Below are positions 8,294 to 17,556 of a stretch of DNA of 64,000 bases, in pieces. Origin of the DNA: [Ruminococcus] torques ATCC 27756 (GTDB taxonomy: Bacteria > Bacillota > Clostridia > Lachnospirales > Lachnospiraceae); assembly GCF_000153925.1 (NCBI RefSeq), contig NZ_DS264358.1, positions 145,207-209,206 of the forward strand. The letters are read 5' to 3'. Under the pieces are notes generated by a model. The model had not been told where the DNA came from. It did no database searches and saw only the letters and a program-made list of their open reading frames with translations. How positions within the stretch are numbered: the first letter of the stretch is position 1; each line of letters starts with the position of its first letter. The position numbers were made by a program, and so were the translations under genes.

Positions 8294-9631
8294 TTACGAT
8301 TCTCCTTCTTCGCCTTTATATAACTCATACCCTTTAAGCATCTTTGTGATTTTTTCCGACGCCTCAATCCGTTCCAAAACTTTCTTCCCGGTCTCCGCCG
8401 CTTGTTTATAATCGCCCTGCGCTGCTTCCAGCTTCATTTTTCTTACGCCGGCCTCTTCTAATTGTATCGGATCTTGCTCCCATTCGATCAGTTGACCGTA
8501 TGTTTGAATCTGCTCCGTCTTCATTCCCGACCGCTCATAAGCATCGGCCAGTTTCCACAAAACGGACAATCTCGCTTTTTCCCCTATCTCTATCGCCTTT
8601 TGATTTCCACTATCCGTATGTTGATCCAAATACAATTCCATCCATTCCGCAGCGGCATCTGTTTTTCCACTCTCGTCTGTCACATTTTTCTTCACTTCAT
8701 CCGCATCTGCCGTATCTTTTTTTCTTTCCTCGTTTTCTGTATCTCCGTCTCTATCTGACCGCACCTCCGCTTCTCTGTTTGCTCTTTTATCTTTGCCCAT
8801 ATCTGTTTCTGTCATTTCCACACCTGGTTCTGTCGTTTCTGAGCCTGTTTTTGTCGTTTCTACATCTGTTTCTATTGTTTCTATATCTGTTCCCGTATCT
8901 GTTTTTATATCCTCCCCTGTAATCTTTTCTCCGTTCGATACAGCCAGATCTGTGTGAGCGTCTCCCATATAAACCGCCGCCAAAATACATCCCGCCGCAC
9001 CTGCCGCGATTCCCGACCATACTCCGACACGCTTTTTGTCTGTCTTTTCTGTTTTGTTCCTCACTGTAGGAAGTTCTTTTAAAACTTGCAGAAACGAGCT
9101 GTATTTTTTTCTTGTCTCTCCGATGCATTTCCCACATATACGAAAAAGACGGATTTCTTCCCGTTTTGTCAGCGCCGGAACTACTTTCATATATGCCAGC
9201 ATAAAACGAAGCGTATTCCCGTATCCAAACAGATCAGGCTCTCTGCTGCCGCAAGTATCCATTTCGTATACCGGTCTGATAAAATGACTTCTGACAGCTC
9301 TTTTCTGCATCTGCTTCATCACCTCGGCATTTTCTCTCGATTCTGTATCCAGAAACAACACTTCTCCTTCATCAGACAACACAATTCCATACGGATTCAA
9401 ATACTTATAATTCTGTCCTTCACCGCATCGCTCATACTGCTCTGCACAGACTGCCATTTTTCGGAACCATCCAAATAAAACTGCTTTATCGACGACCGCT
9501 TCATTCTTCATACGATCGATAAGCAGCATACCATGTACACAATCCATGCTTCTGCGGCAGTAACCTCCGTATTCGACAAATTTCAATACTTCATACATTT
9601 TTTCCAAGTTCACTGCATTCATTTTTTCCAT
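8294..9631 (-). CDS. Membrane protein with kinase-like N-domain and helical C-domain (EssB-like layout)
   Basis: About 445 aa. Residues ~1-200 have a degenerate protein-kinase-lobe look (YLNPYGIVLSDEGEVLFLD resembles a catalytic-loop/DFG strand pair, but catalytic residues are missing). One membrane span (GIAAGAAGCILAAVYMG) follows, then a long Thr/Glu/Asp-rich low-complexity linker, and an alpha-helical TPR-like C-terminus. That order (pseudokinase, single span, outside helical domain) is the plan of type VII secretion component EssB/YukC, but no other secretion gene is nearby. Start uncertain: no good ribosome site; ATG at 9631 or 9622 chosen over an upstream TTG. A GC-rich hairpin (9661-9690) with AGGAGGG in its loop lies just upstream. 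Confidence 0.55.
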   Translation of the reverse strand: MEKMNAVNLEKMYEVLKFVEYGGYCRRSMDCVHGMLLIDRMKNEAVVDKAVLFGWFRKMAVCAEQYERCGEGQNYKYLNPYGIVLSDEGEVLFLDTESRENAEVMKQMQKRAVRSHFIRPVYEMDTCGSREPDLFGYGNTLRFMLAYMKVVPALTKREEIRLFRICGKCIGETRKKYSSFLQVLKELPTVRNKTEKTDKKRVGVWSGIAAGAAGCILAAVYMGDAHTDLAVSNGEKITGEDIKTDTGTDIETIETDVETTKTGSETTEPGVEMTETDMGKDKRANREAEVRSDRDGDTENEERKKDTADADEVKKNVTDESGKTDAAAEWMELYLDQHTDSGNQKAIEIGEKARLSVLWKLADAYERSGMKTEQIQTYGQLIEWEQDPIQLEEAGVRKMKLEAAQGDYKQAAETGKKVLERIEASEKITKMLKGYELYKGEEGES

Positions 9632-9869
9632 ATTCACTTTTTCATCGGGTGCACATAACCGGAAGCGGGGCGTCCCTCCTGCCCCGTTCCCGAATGAGCT
9701 TATTATTCTTGGCGAAATCCGGCGAAACAACTGCCGTAAAAGATGTGTCTTGAATCAGACTCATTTAATAAGTATTTGTATCTTACTTGAATTTATACAG
9801 AAAAGCAAGTGTCTGCATTATCTTTTTTCTTTTGCTTTTTTGCCTTTTTCTTTTGTCTCTTTCTTACGT

Positions 9870-10970
9870 CTACACAATCCGGTCAAGCTGTTCAAGAGCC
9901 GCTGCGATCACTTTATCCATATCATAGTATTTATAATTCCCGAGTCTTCCGCCGAAAATCACGTTTTCCTCTTCGTCCGCCAGTTTTTTATACTGTTCAT
10001 ATAAAGCGTTGTTTTTTTCGTCGTTGACCGGATAATAAGGCTCCATTCCAACTGCCCACTCCGAGGAGTATTCTCGTGAAATCACAGTTTTCTCCTGCTT
10101 TCCGAACTCAAAATGCTTATGTTCGATCACACGTGTATAAGGCACTTCACCATCGGTATAATTGACAACCGCATTCCCCTGATAATTGTCACAGTCAAGT
10201 GTCTCCGTCTCAAATCTCACCGAACGATACTCAAGCGCTCCGAGTCTGTAACCAAAATATTCATCGATCATCCCCGTAAATATGATCTTGTCTGCAATAT
10301 CCGCATTCTGAGCACGAAATTCAAAAAAGTCTGTTCCCGTAAGAACATCCGCTTTTTCAAGCATTTTTTCCACGATCGGAGTATAGCCGCCGATCGGGAT
10401 TCCCTGATATCTGTCGTTGAAATAATTGTTGTCATACACAAAACGAAACGGAAGCCTCTTAATGATAAATGCCGGAAGTTCCGTACATTTTCTTCCCCAC
10501 TGCTTCTCTGTATATCCCTTGATCAGTTTTTCGTAAATATCCTTCCCACCGAGGAAAAGCGCCTGCTCCTCAAGGTTTTTCGGTTCTGTTATCCCCGACT
10601 CTTTTCGTTGTCTTTCGATGATCTTCTTTGCCTCTTCCGGTGTTTTTATTCCCCACATCCTGCTGAATGTGTTCATATTAAACGGCAGATTATACAACTC
10701 GTCTTTATAAACTGCTACCGGAGAATTAATATAGTGATTAAACTCCGCAAATTGATTTATATAATCCCATATTTTTTTATCAGACGTATGGAAAATATGC
10801 GCTCCGTACTTATGCACATGAATCCCTTCTACATCTTCACAGTAAATATTTCCGGCAATGTGATCTCGTTTATCGATCACAAGACATGACTTTCCCTTTT
10901 TTCCAAGCTCATATGCCATAACTGCGCCGTATAATCCCGCACCGACGATCAGATAATCATATTTTTTCAT
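9870..10970 (-). CDS. glf: UDP-galactopyranose mutase
   Basis: 366-aa flavoenzyme that interconverts UDP-galactopyranose and UDP-galactofuranose, feeding galactofuranose into cell-surface polysaccharide. The N-terminal FAD fold has GAGLYGAV (residues 11-18) and a conserved basic KYGAHIFHT segment. The UGM-specific stretches YTEKQWGRKC and IPIGGYTPIVEKML are intact. Length is normal. It stands alone here, without neighbouring glycosyltransferases. Confidence 0.95.
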   Translation of the reverse strand: MKKYDYLIVGAGLYGAVMAYELGKKGKSCLVIDKRDHIAGNIYCEDVEGIHVHKYGAHIFHTSDKKIWDYINQFAEFNHYINSPVAVYKDELYNLPFNMNTFSRMWGIKTPEEAKKIIERQRKESGITEPKNLEEQALFLGGKDIYEKLIKGYTEKQWGRKCTELPAFIIKRLPFRFVYDNNYFNDRYQGIPIGGYTPIVEKMLEKADVLTGTDFFEFRAQNADIADKIIFTGMIDEYFGYRLGALEYRSVRFETETLDCDNYQGNAVVNYTDGEVPYTRVIEHKHFEFGKQEKTVISREYSSEWAVGMEPYYPVNDEKNNALYEQYKKLADEEENVIFGGRLGNYKYYDMDKVIAAALEQLDRIV

Positions 10971-11113
10971 ACCAAGCCTCTCTTTCCGCGCCGCAAAATA
11001 TCAGCGCTGATTTATCCTGTATTTTAACAGCATAACATCTTTTCCGCAATTTTTCTTATAATGTATCACTTTTCGTCATTTTCGTTATTTTGCCTATGTT
11101 TTTGATTTTTTTG

Positions 11114-11142
11114 TTTACAAATTAGTCATTATGCACTAAAAT
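11114..11142 (+). promoter_or_regulatory. Promoter of the phosphofructokinase gene
   Basis: TTTACA (11114-11119), 17 bases, TAAAAT (11137-11142), giving a leader of about 55 bases before the ATG at 11205. Confidence 0.65.
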
Positions 11143-11204
11143 AATTGTATATCCGTCCGCAGCAACAACCTGCGGGCAAACATACAGAACGGAGGTACTT
11201 CATC

Positions 11205-12437
11205 ATGAAAGGAAATGTAATTGTCGGACAATCCGGTGGTCCGACAGCGGCAATCAACTCAAGTCTCGCGGGAGTATACCGCACTGCCAAAGACAGAGGC
11301 GCAAACAAAGTATACGGTATGCTTTTCGGCATTCAGGGACTCCTTCAAGAGCGTTACATCGATTTGTCCGAGTACATTACGAACGATCTTGATACAGAAC
11401 TTTTGAAAAGAACCCCTGCGGCTTTCCTCGGATCATGCCGCTATAAACTGCCTGAGATCCACGAGAATAAAGACGTATACGAAAAAATCTTTTCAATTCT
11501 CGAAAAGCTTGACATTGAAGCCTTTATTTACATCGGCGGAAACGACTCAATGGATACGATCAAAAAACTTTCTGATTACGCCATTGTAACAGGTTACCGC
11601 ACCCGATTTATCGGATGCCCTAAGACGATCGACAACGATCTTGCTCTTACAGACCACACTCCGGGATACGGAAGCGCCGCAAAATATATCGGAACATCTG
11701 TAAAAGAAATCATCCGCGACAGCTTCTGCCTTGAATATGGAAAAGGGCTTGTTTCTATCGTTGAGATCATGGGAAGAAACGCCGGATGGCTGACCGGAGC
11801 GGCAGCTCTTGCAAAGGGCGAGGACTGTTTGGGCCCAGATCTTATCTATCTGCCTGAACTTCCTTTTGATATCGAAGCTTTCAGCGAAAAAGTAAAAGAT
11901 CTTCTGGCGAAAAAACCGTCGGTTGTTGTCGCTGTTTCGGAGGGAATCCGTCTCGCCGACGGAAGATATGTATGCGAACTCGGACAAAGCGTTGATTTTG
12001 TCGATGCGTTCGGTCACAAACAGCTTTCGGGAACTGCAAACTATCTTGCAAGCTATATCGCCGGCGAATTCGGCTGCAAAACCCGTGCGATCGAATTGAG
12101 CACGTTGCAGCGCTCCGCTTCCCACTGCGCTTCCAGAGTCGATATTCTCGAAGCTTATCAGGTAGGCGGCGCGGCAGTAAAAGCTGCGGATGAAGGAGAT
12201 TCCGGCAAGATGGTCGTTCTCCAGCGTCTTTCCGACGATCCGTATCAATGCGGAACAGAAGTAAAAGATGTGCATAAGATTGCAAACGACGAAAAAGTCG
12301 TTCCGCGCGAATGGGTTACAGAAGACGGATCTTATGTAACCGACGATTTTGTTTCATATGTACGCCCGCTCATTCAAGGTGATGTATCTCCGGTAATGGT
12401 TGACGGTATCCCGCGTCACCTCTACCGCAAAAATTAA
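11205..12437 (+). CDS. pfp: 6-phosphofructokinase, PPi-type
   Basis: About 410 aa. Phosphorylates fructose 6-phosphate in glycolysis. Family motifs: GGPTAAINSS near the N-terminus, IGGNDSMDT, PKTIDNDL and MGRNAGWLTGA. PKTID in place of the PGTID of ATP enzymes, together with Asp in GGNDS, points to pyrophosphate as phosphoryl donor. Start chosen at 11205 because GGAGG lies 9 bases upstream; an earlier in-frame ATG has no such site. It has its own promoter and terminator. Confidence 0.9.
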   Translation: MKGNVIVGQSGGPTAAINSSLAGVYRTAKDRGANKVYGMLFGIQGLLQERYIDLSEYITNDLDTELLKRTPAAFLGSCRYKLPEIHENKDVYEKIFSILEKLDIEAFIYIGGNDSMDTIKKLSDYAIVTGYRTRFIGCPKTIDNDLALTDHTPGYGSAAKYIGTSVKEIIRDSFCLEYGKGLVSIVEIMGRNAGWLTGAAALAKGEDCLGPDLIYLPELPFDIEAFSEKVKDLLAKKPSVVVAVSEGIRLADGRYVCELGQSVDFVDAFGHKQLSGTANYLASYIAGEFGCKTRAIELSTLQRSASHCASRVDILEAYQVGGAAVKAADEGDSGKMVVLQRLSDDPYQCGTEVKDVHKIANDEKVVPREWVTEDGSYVTDDFVSYVRPLIQGDVSPVMVDGIPRHLYRKN

Positions 12438-12445
12438 TTCACATA

Positions 12446-12498
12446 CTGCCGCTCCTGATATCTATGATATGTTCACGATCAGGATGCGGCAGTTTTTT
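12446..12498 (+). terminator. Terminator of the phosphofructokinase gene
   Basis: Stem CTGCCGC-TCCTGAT paired with ATCAGGA-TGCGGCAG, then TTTTTT. Confidence 0.9.
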
Positions 12499-12687
12499 AT
12501 ATCCGGTTTTATAACACTGCTCCTTTTTATTCTCTTGTCTCTTTCTTATTCTTCCTTTATACTTTACCTATATACAGATGCGTTTTTCACTTATATATGA
12601 TTACATATGAATCCATTTATTTCCGTTACGCGTCTTTGTTTCGCATAATAATTATTACAGCAATCTTATATTCAAGGAGGTTTTTTC

Positions 12688-13953
12688 ATGCTTATTAAAA
12701 ACGGTTTTCTTATAGACCCTGCCACTAAAAAATCTGGAAATTACGATATCCGAATCAAAAACGGGATCATTACAGAAATCGGAAACACTCTTTCACCTGC
12801 CCCAAACGAGCAGGTAACAGATGCCGCCGGTCTGACTGTCGCGCCGGGACTTATCGATACGCATATCCATTTCCGTGACCCCGGATTTACTTACAAAGAA
12901 AATATCCACACAGGTTCACAGGCCGCCGCCGCAGGAGGATTTACTTCTGTCATCTGTATGGCAAATACGTCTCCGGTCGTAGACAATACAGAAACTTTAA
13001 CAGATATTTTAGAAAGAGCGAAAGACGAAAAAATACACGTCTATCAGGCCGCTTCCGTCTCTCATAAACTGCGCGGCGAAGAAATGACCGACATGGAAGC
13101 GTTGAAAACTGCCGGAGCATGCGGATTTACCGACGATGGCATTCCGTTGAAAAACGCCGCGTTTTTATACGAGGCAATGGAAAAATCCAAACAGCTAAAC
13201 GTACCGATCAGCCTTCATGAAGAAGATCCGTCATTTATTAAAAACAACGGCGTCAACCACGGCGCGGTGTCTGAACAGCTCGGCATTTACGGTTCTCCCT
13301 CTATCGCCGAAGAATCCCTCGTCGCAAGAGACTGCATGATCGCGCTGCATTCAGGCGCCGACGTTGTTATGCAGCATATCAGCTCGGGACGTTCCGTAGA
13401 CATTATCCGCCACTTTAAATCACTCGGCGCAAATATTCACACGGAAGCAACGCCGCACCATTTCACACTGACAGACGAGGCTGTTCTGACATATGGAACA
13501 CTTGCAAAGATGAACCCGCCGCTTCGCTCCGAAGCTGACCGTCAGGCAATCATCGCCGGACTCGCCGACGGAACGATCGATATTATCGCAACAGACCATG
13601 CCCCGCACAGCAAAGAAGAAAAAGAACGCTCCATCACTGCCGCTCCAAGCGGAATCATCGGTTTGGAAACATCACTGGCGCTCGGGATCACTTCTCTTGT
13701 ACGCAAAGGGCATCTGTCACTTATGCAGCTTCTCGAAAAAATGACGATCAATCCCGCCAGACTGTATCATTTAGACGGCGGAAAAATCGAAAAGGGCGCT
13801 CCTGCCGACCTCGTGATCTTCGATCCCGAAGCAAAATGGATTCCTGAATTCTTCGCTTCCATGTCGTCAAATTCACCGTTTATCGGCTGGGAATTGTACG
13901 GAAAAGTGAAAATGACTGTATGCGGCGGAGAAATTGTATACACTGCCATTTAA
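12688..13953 (+). CDS. pyrC: Dihydroorotase
   Basis: 421-aa amidohydrolase that cyclises carbamoyl aspartate to dihydroorotate, the third step of de novo pyrimidine synthesis. The zinc site is intact: DTHIHFRDPG at residues 57-66, then EATPHH and the catalytic TDHAPHS. AAGGAGG lies 9 bases ahead of ATG. No other pyr gene is adjacent and no PyrR-type leader was recognised in the 190-base upstream gap. Confidence 0.95.
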   Translation: MLIKNGFLIDPATKKSGNYDIRIKNGIITEIGNTLSPAPNEQVTDAAGLTVAPGLIDTHIHFRDPGFTYKENIHTGSQAAAAGGFTSVICMANTSPVVDNTETLTDILERAKDEKIHVYQAASVSHKLRGEEMTDMEALKTAGACGFTDDGIPLKNAAFLYEAMEKSKQLNVPISLHEEDPSFIKNNGVNHGAVSEQLGIYGSPSIAEESLVARDCMIALHSGADVVMQHISSGRSVDIIRHFKSLGANIHTEATPHHFTLTDEAVLTYGTLAKMNPPLRSEADRQAIIAGLADGTIDIIATDHAPHSKEEKERSITAAPSGIIGLETSLALGITSLVRKGHLSLMQLLEKMTINPARLYHLDGGKIEKGAPADLVIFDPEAKWIPEFFASMSSNSPFIGWELYGKVKMTVCGGEIVYTAI

Positions 13954-13961
13954 TTACTTTT

Positions 13962-13999
13962 AAAAATCTCCATCCTTCAAGTAAGAATGGAGATTTTTT
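13962..13999 (+). terminator. Terminator of pyrC
   Basis: AAAAATCTCCAT ... ATGGAGATTTTTT, a 9-bp or longer stem just after the stop. Confidence 0.88.
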
Positions 14000-14328
14000 A
14001 TATAATACTATAAAGACTCCTTGACCAAAAGAAAAGCGATGACAAACATCTAAAACATGTAAGTTATTACCATAACCTATGCATTTTGTTACATTTCAAA
14101 AAAAAGAGTAAAAATAGTGTTATAATTAAGGAGAAAAAATATCATCTATTCAAACTCTCAAATAAATTGACAGCAACACAAAGTCAATCACCCTAACCAA
14201 AAATATTTTTAACTAATCGTTATGTTGCCTCAAGAAATATATCATAAGGAGTGATACCATTGGAATTTTTATTTAGTTTGCCATAAAAGGTTATAAGTTT
14301 TAAATTCCTCTTAATAAAAGGCGAAAAA
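14000..14328. other. AT-rich gap with no gene
   Basis: No convincing reading frame. It contains TATAAT (near 14130) and two AAGGAG sites not followed by usable starts, which looks like decayed leader sequence of the duplicated secreted-protein cluster downstream. Base composition falls sharply relative to the flanking housekeeping genes. Confidence 0.6.
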
Positions 14329-14693
14329 ATGGAGTCAATTATAAAAAAGTCGGTCGGTTCTTTCAATCACATAAAGTAGAAACTGATTCCCCTATTTTTG
14401 CAAAGGAAAAATCAGAAGAATTTATTGCGAAAGATAATATTGAACAAATCACTGATTTTTACACATTAGCGGGTCATACAGAATCTGCAGCCCGTGAAAA
14501 AGCAATCACATATATATCGGAACGTGATGATACTTATCAAAAAGCAATCGCAAAAGTTTATGATGTAACTGACGAAAAGTTTTGGGCATATTTAGAGAAA
14601 TTAAAAAACTATAAACAAAGCAACCTATTAGAATTAAAAAAGAATTCTATAAAGAGTTATGCCAATGAAAACTTTACTTTTAGTTTTCATTAA
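14329..14693 (+). pseudogene. Broken paralogue of the SurA-N-like secreted protein
   Basis: The leader GGAGTCAATTAT is the same as that of the intact gene at 15351, but ATG is ATA, the signal-peptide segment is missing and the frame is shifted. From about 14346 the frame reads KKVGRFFQSHK, then HTESAAREKAITYI, ERDDTYQKAIAKVYDVTDE and FWAYLEKLKNY, matching the intact copy residue for residue in most positions until it diverges and stops at 14691-14693. It is an internal-deletion remnant of a tandem duplication. Confidence 0.85.
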
Positions 14694-14737
14694 ATTCACT
14701 ACTTTTAAATATTTGATGTACGAGGAAGGGAACAGAT

Positions 14738-15289
14738 ATGAAAAATTTTTTTAAAAAAACTACATTAATTCCAATTTTATTTGCTATGTTAATTTACTCT
14801 CCACTCATCACAAGCCATGCAACGCACTTAGAAACTCAAACCAAACGTCAGTCATTGCAAAAAGGAAGCGTAGTTCAAGATCAACATGTTTTTGCAATAC
14901 CCGATAATGGATGGAATGTAGTGGACATAGAATTAGACTATTACGAATCTTATTATTCTTCCACTAATACACAGAATGCATTTCCATTTCGTCAAAAATT
15001 TTATATGATAAAAAGATCTGGCGCTGGAGCTAACAATATTTCTGTAGATGTATCTAACGCATTACATACGGATGGAACTAACAAAGTTATTATATCACCG
15101 TTCCAACAAGGCGATTTGTTGGTAGATACTAGCAAGTGGGAATGGGGATGGTACTATTTTAACACTACAGTAAAATATTATCCTAAAAACACTACCTACA
15201 AAGGACAAATCACATATTTATTAACCTGTCCAGATGGAATTCCTATGGCCTACTCAAACTCAGCAACCATACCATTAGCAACAAAATAA
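14738..15289 (+). CDS. 183-aa secreted protein of unknown function
   Basis: N-terminal signal peptide (MKNFFKKTTLIPILFAM, likely cut after SHA near residue 28). The mature part is predicted beta-rich with many Tyr, Asn and Thr, including tracts such as YYESYYSS and WEWGWYYFNTT; no cysteines and no membrane span. RBS GAGGAAGGG before ATG. The neighbour at 15351 looks like an exported folding factor, so this could be its client, but that is inference from position only. AT-rich, with an IS close by: likely acquired. Confidence 0.7.
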   Translation: MKNFFKKTTLIPILFAMLIYSPLITSHATHLETQTKRQSLQKGSVVQDQHVFAIPDNGWNVVDIELDYYESYYSSTNTQNAFPFRQKFYMIKRSGAGANNISVDVSNALHTDGTNKVIISPFQQGDLLVDTSKWEWGWYYFNTTVKYYPKNTTYKGQITYLLTCPDGIPMAYSNSATIPLATK

Positions 15290-15350
15290 TTTTGTGATCA
15301 CCCTTAAAAATTTAAAATTGCTATTAAAAAGCAAAGAAATGGAGTCAATT

Positions 15351-15995
15351 ATGAAAAAACGAATACTAATAGCTACATCATTACTTGTTATTTTAATCAT
15401 AGGATCAATATCTGTATATGCCACATCATTTGAGTCCAATATTGATATCATGGAAAAAGTCGGACAGTTATTTAAATCTCATAAGGAAAAAAGTGATAAT
15501 TCTATTTTTGCAAAAGGGAAATCAGGTGGAATTATTACAAAAGACGATATTGAACAGGCTACCGAATTTTACATTTTAGCCGGATATACCGAATCTACTG
15601 CTCGCGAAAAAGCAATTAAATATATGTTAGAACGTGATGCTACATATCAAAAGGCAATTTCAGAAGGCTATTCTGTAACCGATGAGGAAGTTTGGGCATA
15701 TTTGGATGAATTAAAAGAGATCATAAACGGAGCAACAAATAAAGACGAAGCACAAGCTTTAATTAATCAGTTCGATTCTGAAGAAGAATATTGGCAACAC
15801 GAATTTGAAGTTTATAAAATCAATCTACCGATTGAGAAATATTTAAACTCCGTAAAACAAGATTACTTAAATAACGCTGCAACCATCTACTCAGAATCAG
15901 AACACGAAACAGAACACTTGAACAGCTGCAATGAGTACCTTCAAAACCTCCAATCTGATTTAGCAGAAAAAGAAGATTATGAAATAATGGAATAA
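15351..15995 (+). CDS. Exported protein with SurA-N/parvulin-type chaperone region, no PPIase domain
   Basis: 214 aa. Signal peptide or anchor (residues 1-24), then helices with the pattern of SurA/PrsA N-domains: TESTAREKAIKYML, RDATYQKAISEGYSVTDEE. No parvulin isomerase domain follows; the C-terminus is acidic and helical. Start set at 15351 (GGAG 6 bases upstream). It lies 62 bases downstream of the secreted 183-aa protein and has a broken copy at 14329-14693, so the pair seems to have been tandemly duplicated. Confidence 0.65.
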   Translation: MKKRILIATSLLVILIIGSISVYATSFESNIDIMEKVGQLFKSHKEKSDNSIFAKGKSGGIITKDDIEQATEFYILAGYTESTAREKAIKYMLERDATYQKAISEGYSVTDEEVWAYLDELKEIINGATNKDEAQALINQFDSEEEYWQHEFEVYKINLPIEKYLNSVKQDYLNNAATIYSESEHETEHLNSCNEYLQNLQSDLAEKEDYEIME

Positions 15996-16106
15996 AAATG
16001 TTTAATAACAACTTAAAATATCGCGAGAATGTGAAACTTTTTCTGTAAATAATGTTTTAGAAGGTCTTCTATGGTAAAATATTTTATCATAAGGAGGCCT
16101 TTTATT

Positions 16107-17348
16107 ATGGCAAGAGAAAAGAAACCTGTACACAAAGTACAAATGACAGAAGGAAAACGTAACATCATTCACCAGCTCTTGAAAGAATACGATATCCAAT
16201 CAGCAGAAGATATCCAGGATGCGCTGAAAGATCTTCTTGGTGGAACCATCAAAGAGATGATGGAAGCGGAAATGGATGACCACTTGGGATATGAAAAATC
16301 ACAACGTTCTGATAGCGGTGATTATCGCAATGGTTATAAGCGAAAAAGAGTGAATAGTCGTTATGGTTCTATGGAGATTGAAGTTCCACAAGACAGAAAA
16401 TCAACTTTTGAACCTCAAGTAGTAAAGAAACGTCAGAAAGACATTTCAGATATCGATCAGAAGATTATTTCTATGTATGCAAAAGGTATGACAACCCGGC
16501 AGATTTCAGAAACAATCGAAGATATTTATGGTTTTGAAACATCCGAAGGTTTTATATCAGATGTTACAGACAAGATTCTCCCACAAATTGAAGACTGGCA
16601 GAATCGGCCATTAGATGAAGTTTATCCAATCCTGTATATTGATGCGATTCACTATTCCGTCCGTGATAATGGAGTGATCCGGAAGCTTGCTGCGTATGTC
16701 ATTCTTGGGATTAATGCGGAAGGTAAGAAAGAAGTGCTTACTATCAGTATTGGAGAAAATGAAAGTTCCAAGTATTGGCTCTCCGTCTTAAACGAATTAA
16801 AAAATCGTGGTGTAAAAGATATCCTGATCATTTGTGCAGATGGACTCACAGGTATCAAAGAAGCGATTGCGGCAGCATTTCCTAAGACAGAATATCAAAG
16901 ATGTATCGTTCATCAAGTGCGAAATACCTTGAAATATGTTCCAGATAAAGACAGAAAAGCATTTGCCACAGATTTGAAAACGATATATCAGGCAGCGGAT
17001 GAAAAGAAAGCTTTGGCAGCTTTGGATCGGGTAATGGAAAAATGGACTGCAAAATATCCGAATTCCATGAAACGCTGGAAGGATAACTGGGATGCTATTT
17101 CCCCAATCTTCAAGTTTTCAGCAGCGGTTAGAAAGGTCATTTATACAACAAATGCCATTGAATCTCTGAATTCCACTTATCGGAAGCTGAACCGTCAGAG
17201 AAGCGTCTTTCCAAGCGATACAGCCCTTTTAAAAGCCCTTTATCTGGCTACCTTTGAAGCTACAAAAAAATGGACTGCAACAATCCGGAACTGGGCTCAG
17301 GTTTATGGAGAGTTAAGTATCATGTATGAAGGTCGCTTGCCAGAGTAA
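16107..17348 (+). mobile_element. IS256-family transposase (intact)
   Basis: About 413 aa. The DDE catalytic core is visible: YIDAIHYSVR, CADGLTGIKEAI and NAIESLNSTYRKLN, with the C-terminal RSVFPSDTALLKALY typical of the family. Start at 16107 because AAGGAGG lies 9 bases upstream. A GC-rich hairpin (17366-17384) follows the gene. I could not pair convincing terminal inverted repeats or a target duplication, so the exact element ends are not given. Confidence 0.9.
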
Positions 17349-17507
17349 TAAAAAAAGCAGAAAAACAGGCGGATTACCCGCCTGCTGTTGACATGCAATT
17401 TTGTAACTGTTATATATAAAGCAAGGGCGAAAAGCTGATTTTGTTTAAGCCTATCGCCCATTCTTATCATAGAAGATCATATTTACAGACTTTTCTTCAT
17501 AGTCTCA

Positions 17508-17549
17508 ATATCGCATCTTAAACCTGTCATTTAAGATGCGATATTTTTA
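17508..17549 (+). terminator. Strong hairpin terminator
   Basis: ATATCGCATCTTAAA ... TTTAAGATGCGATAT, a 15-bp perfect stem with a 7-base loop and TTTTTAT on the plus side. It lies between the IS and the convergent gene ending at 17557. Confidence 0.85.
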
Positions 17550-17556
17550 TGCCCCC

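Noticed and set aside
16024..17430. Terminal inverted repeats of the IS256-family element
   Set aside because: The left flank (GAGAATGTGAAAC...) and the right flank match at only about 10 of 25 positions, and no 8-9 bp target duplication was found.
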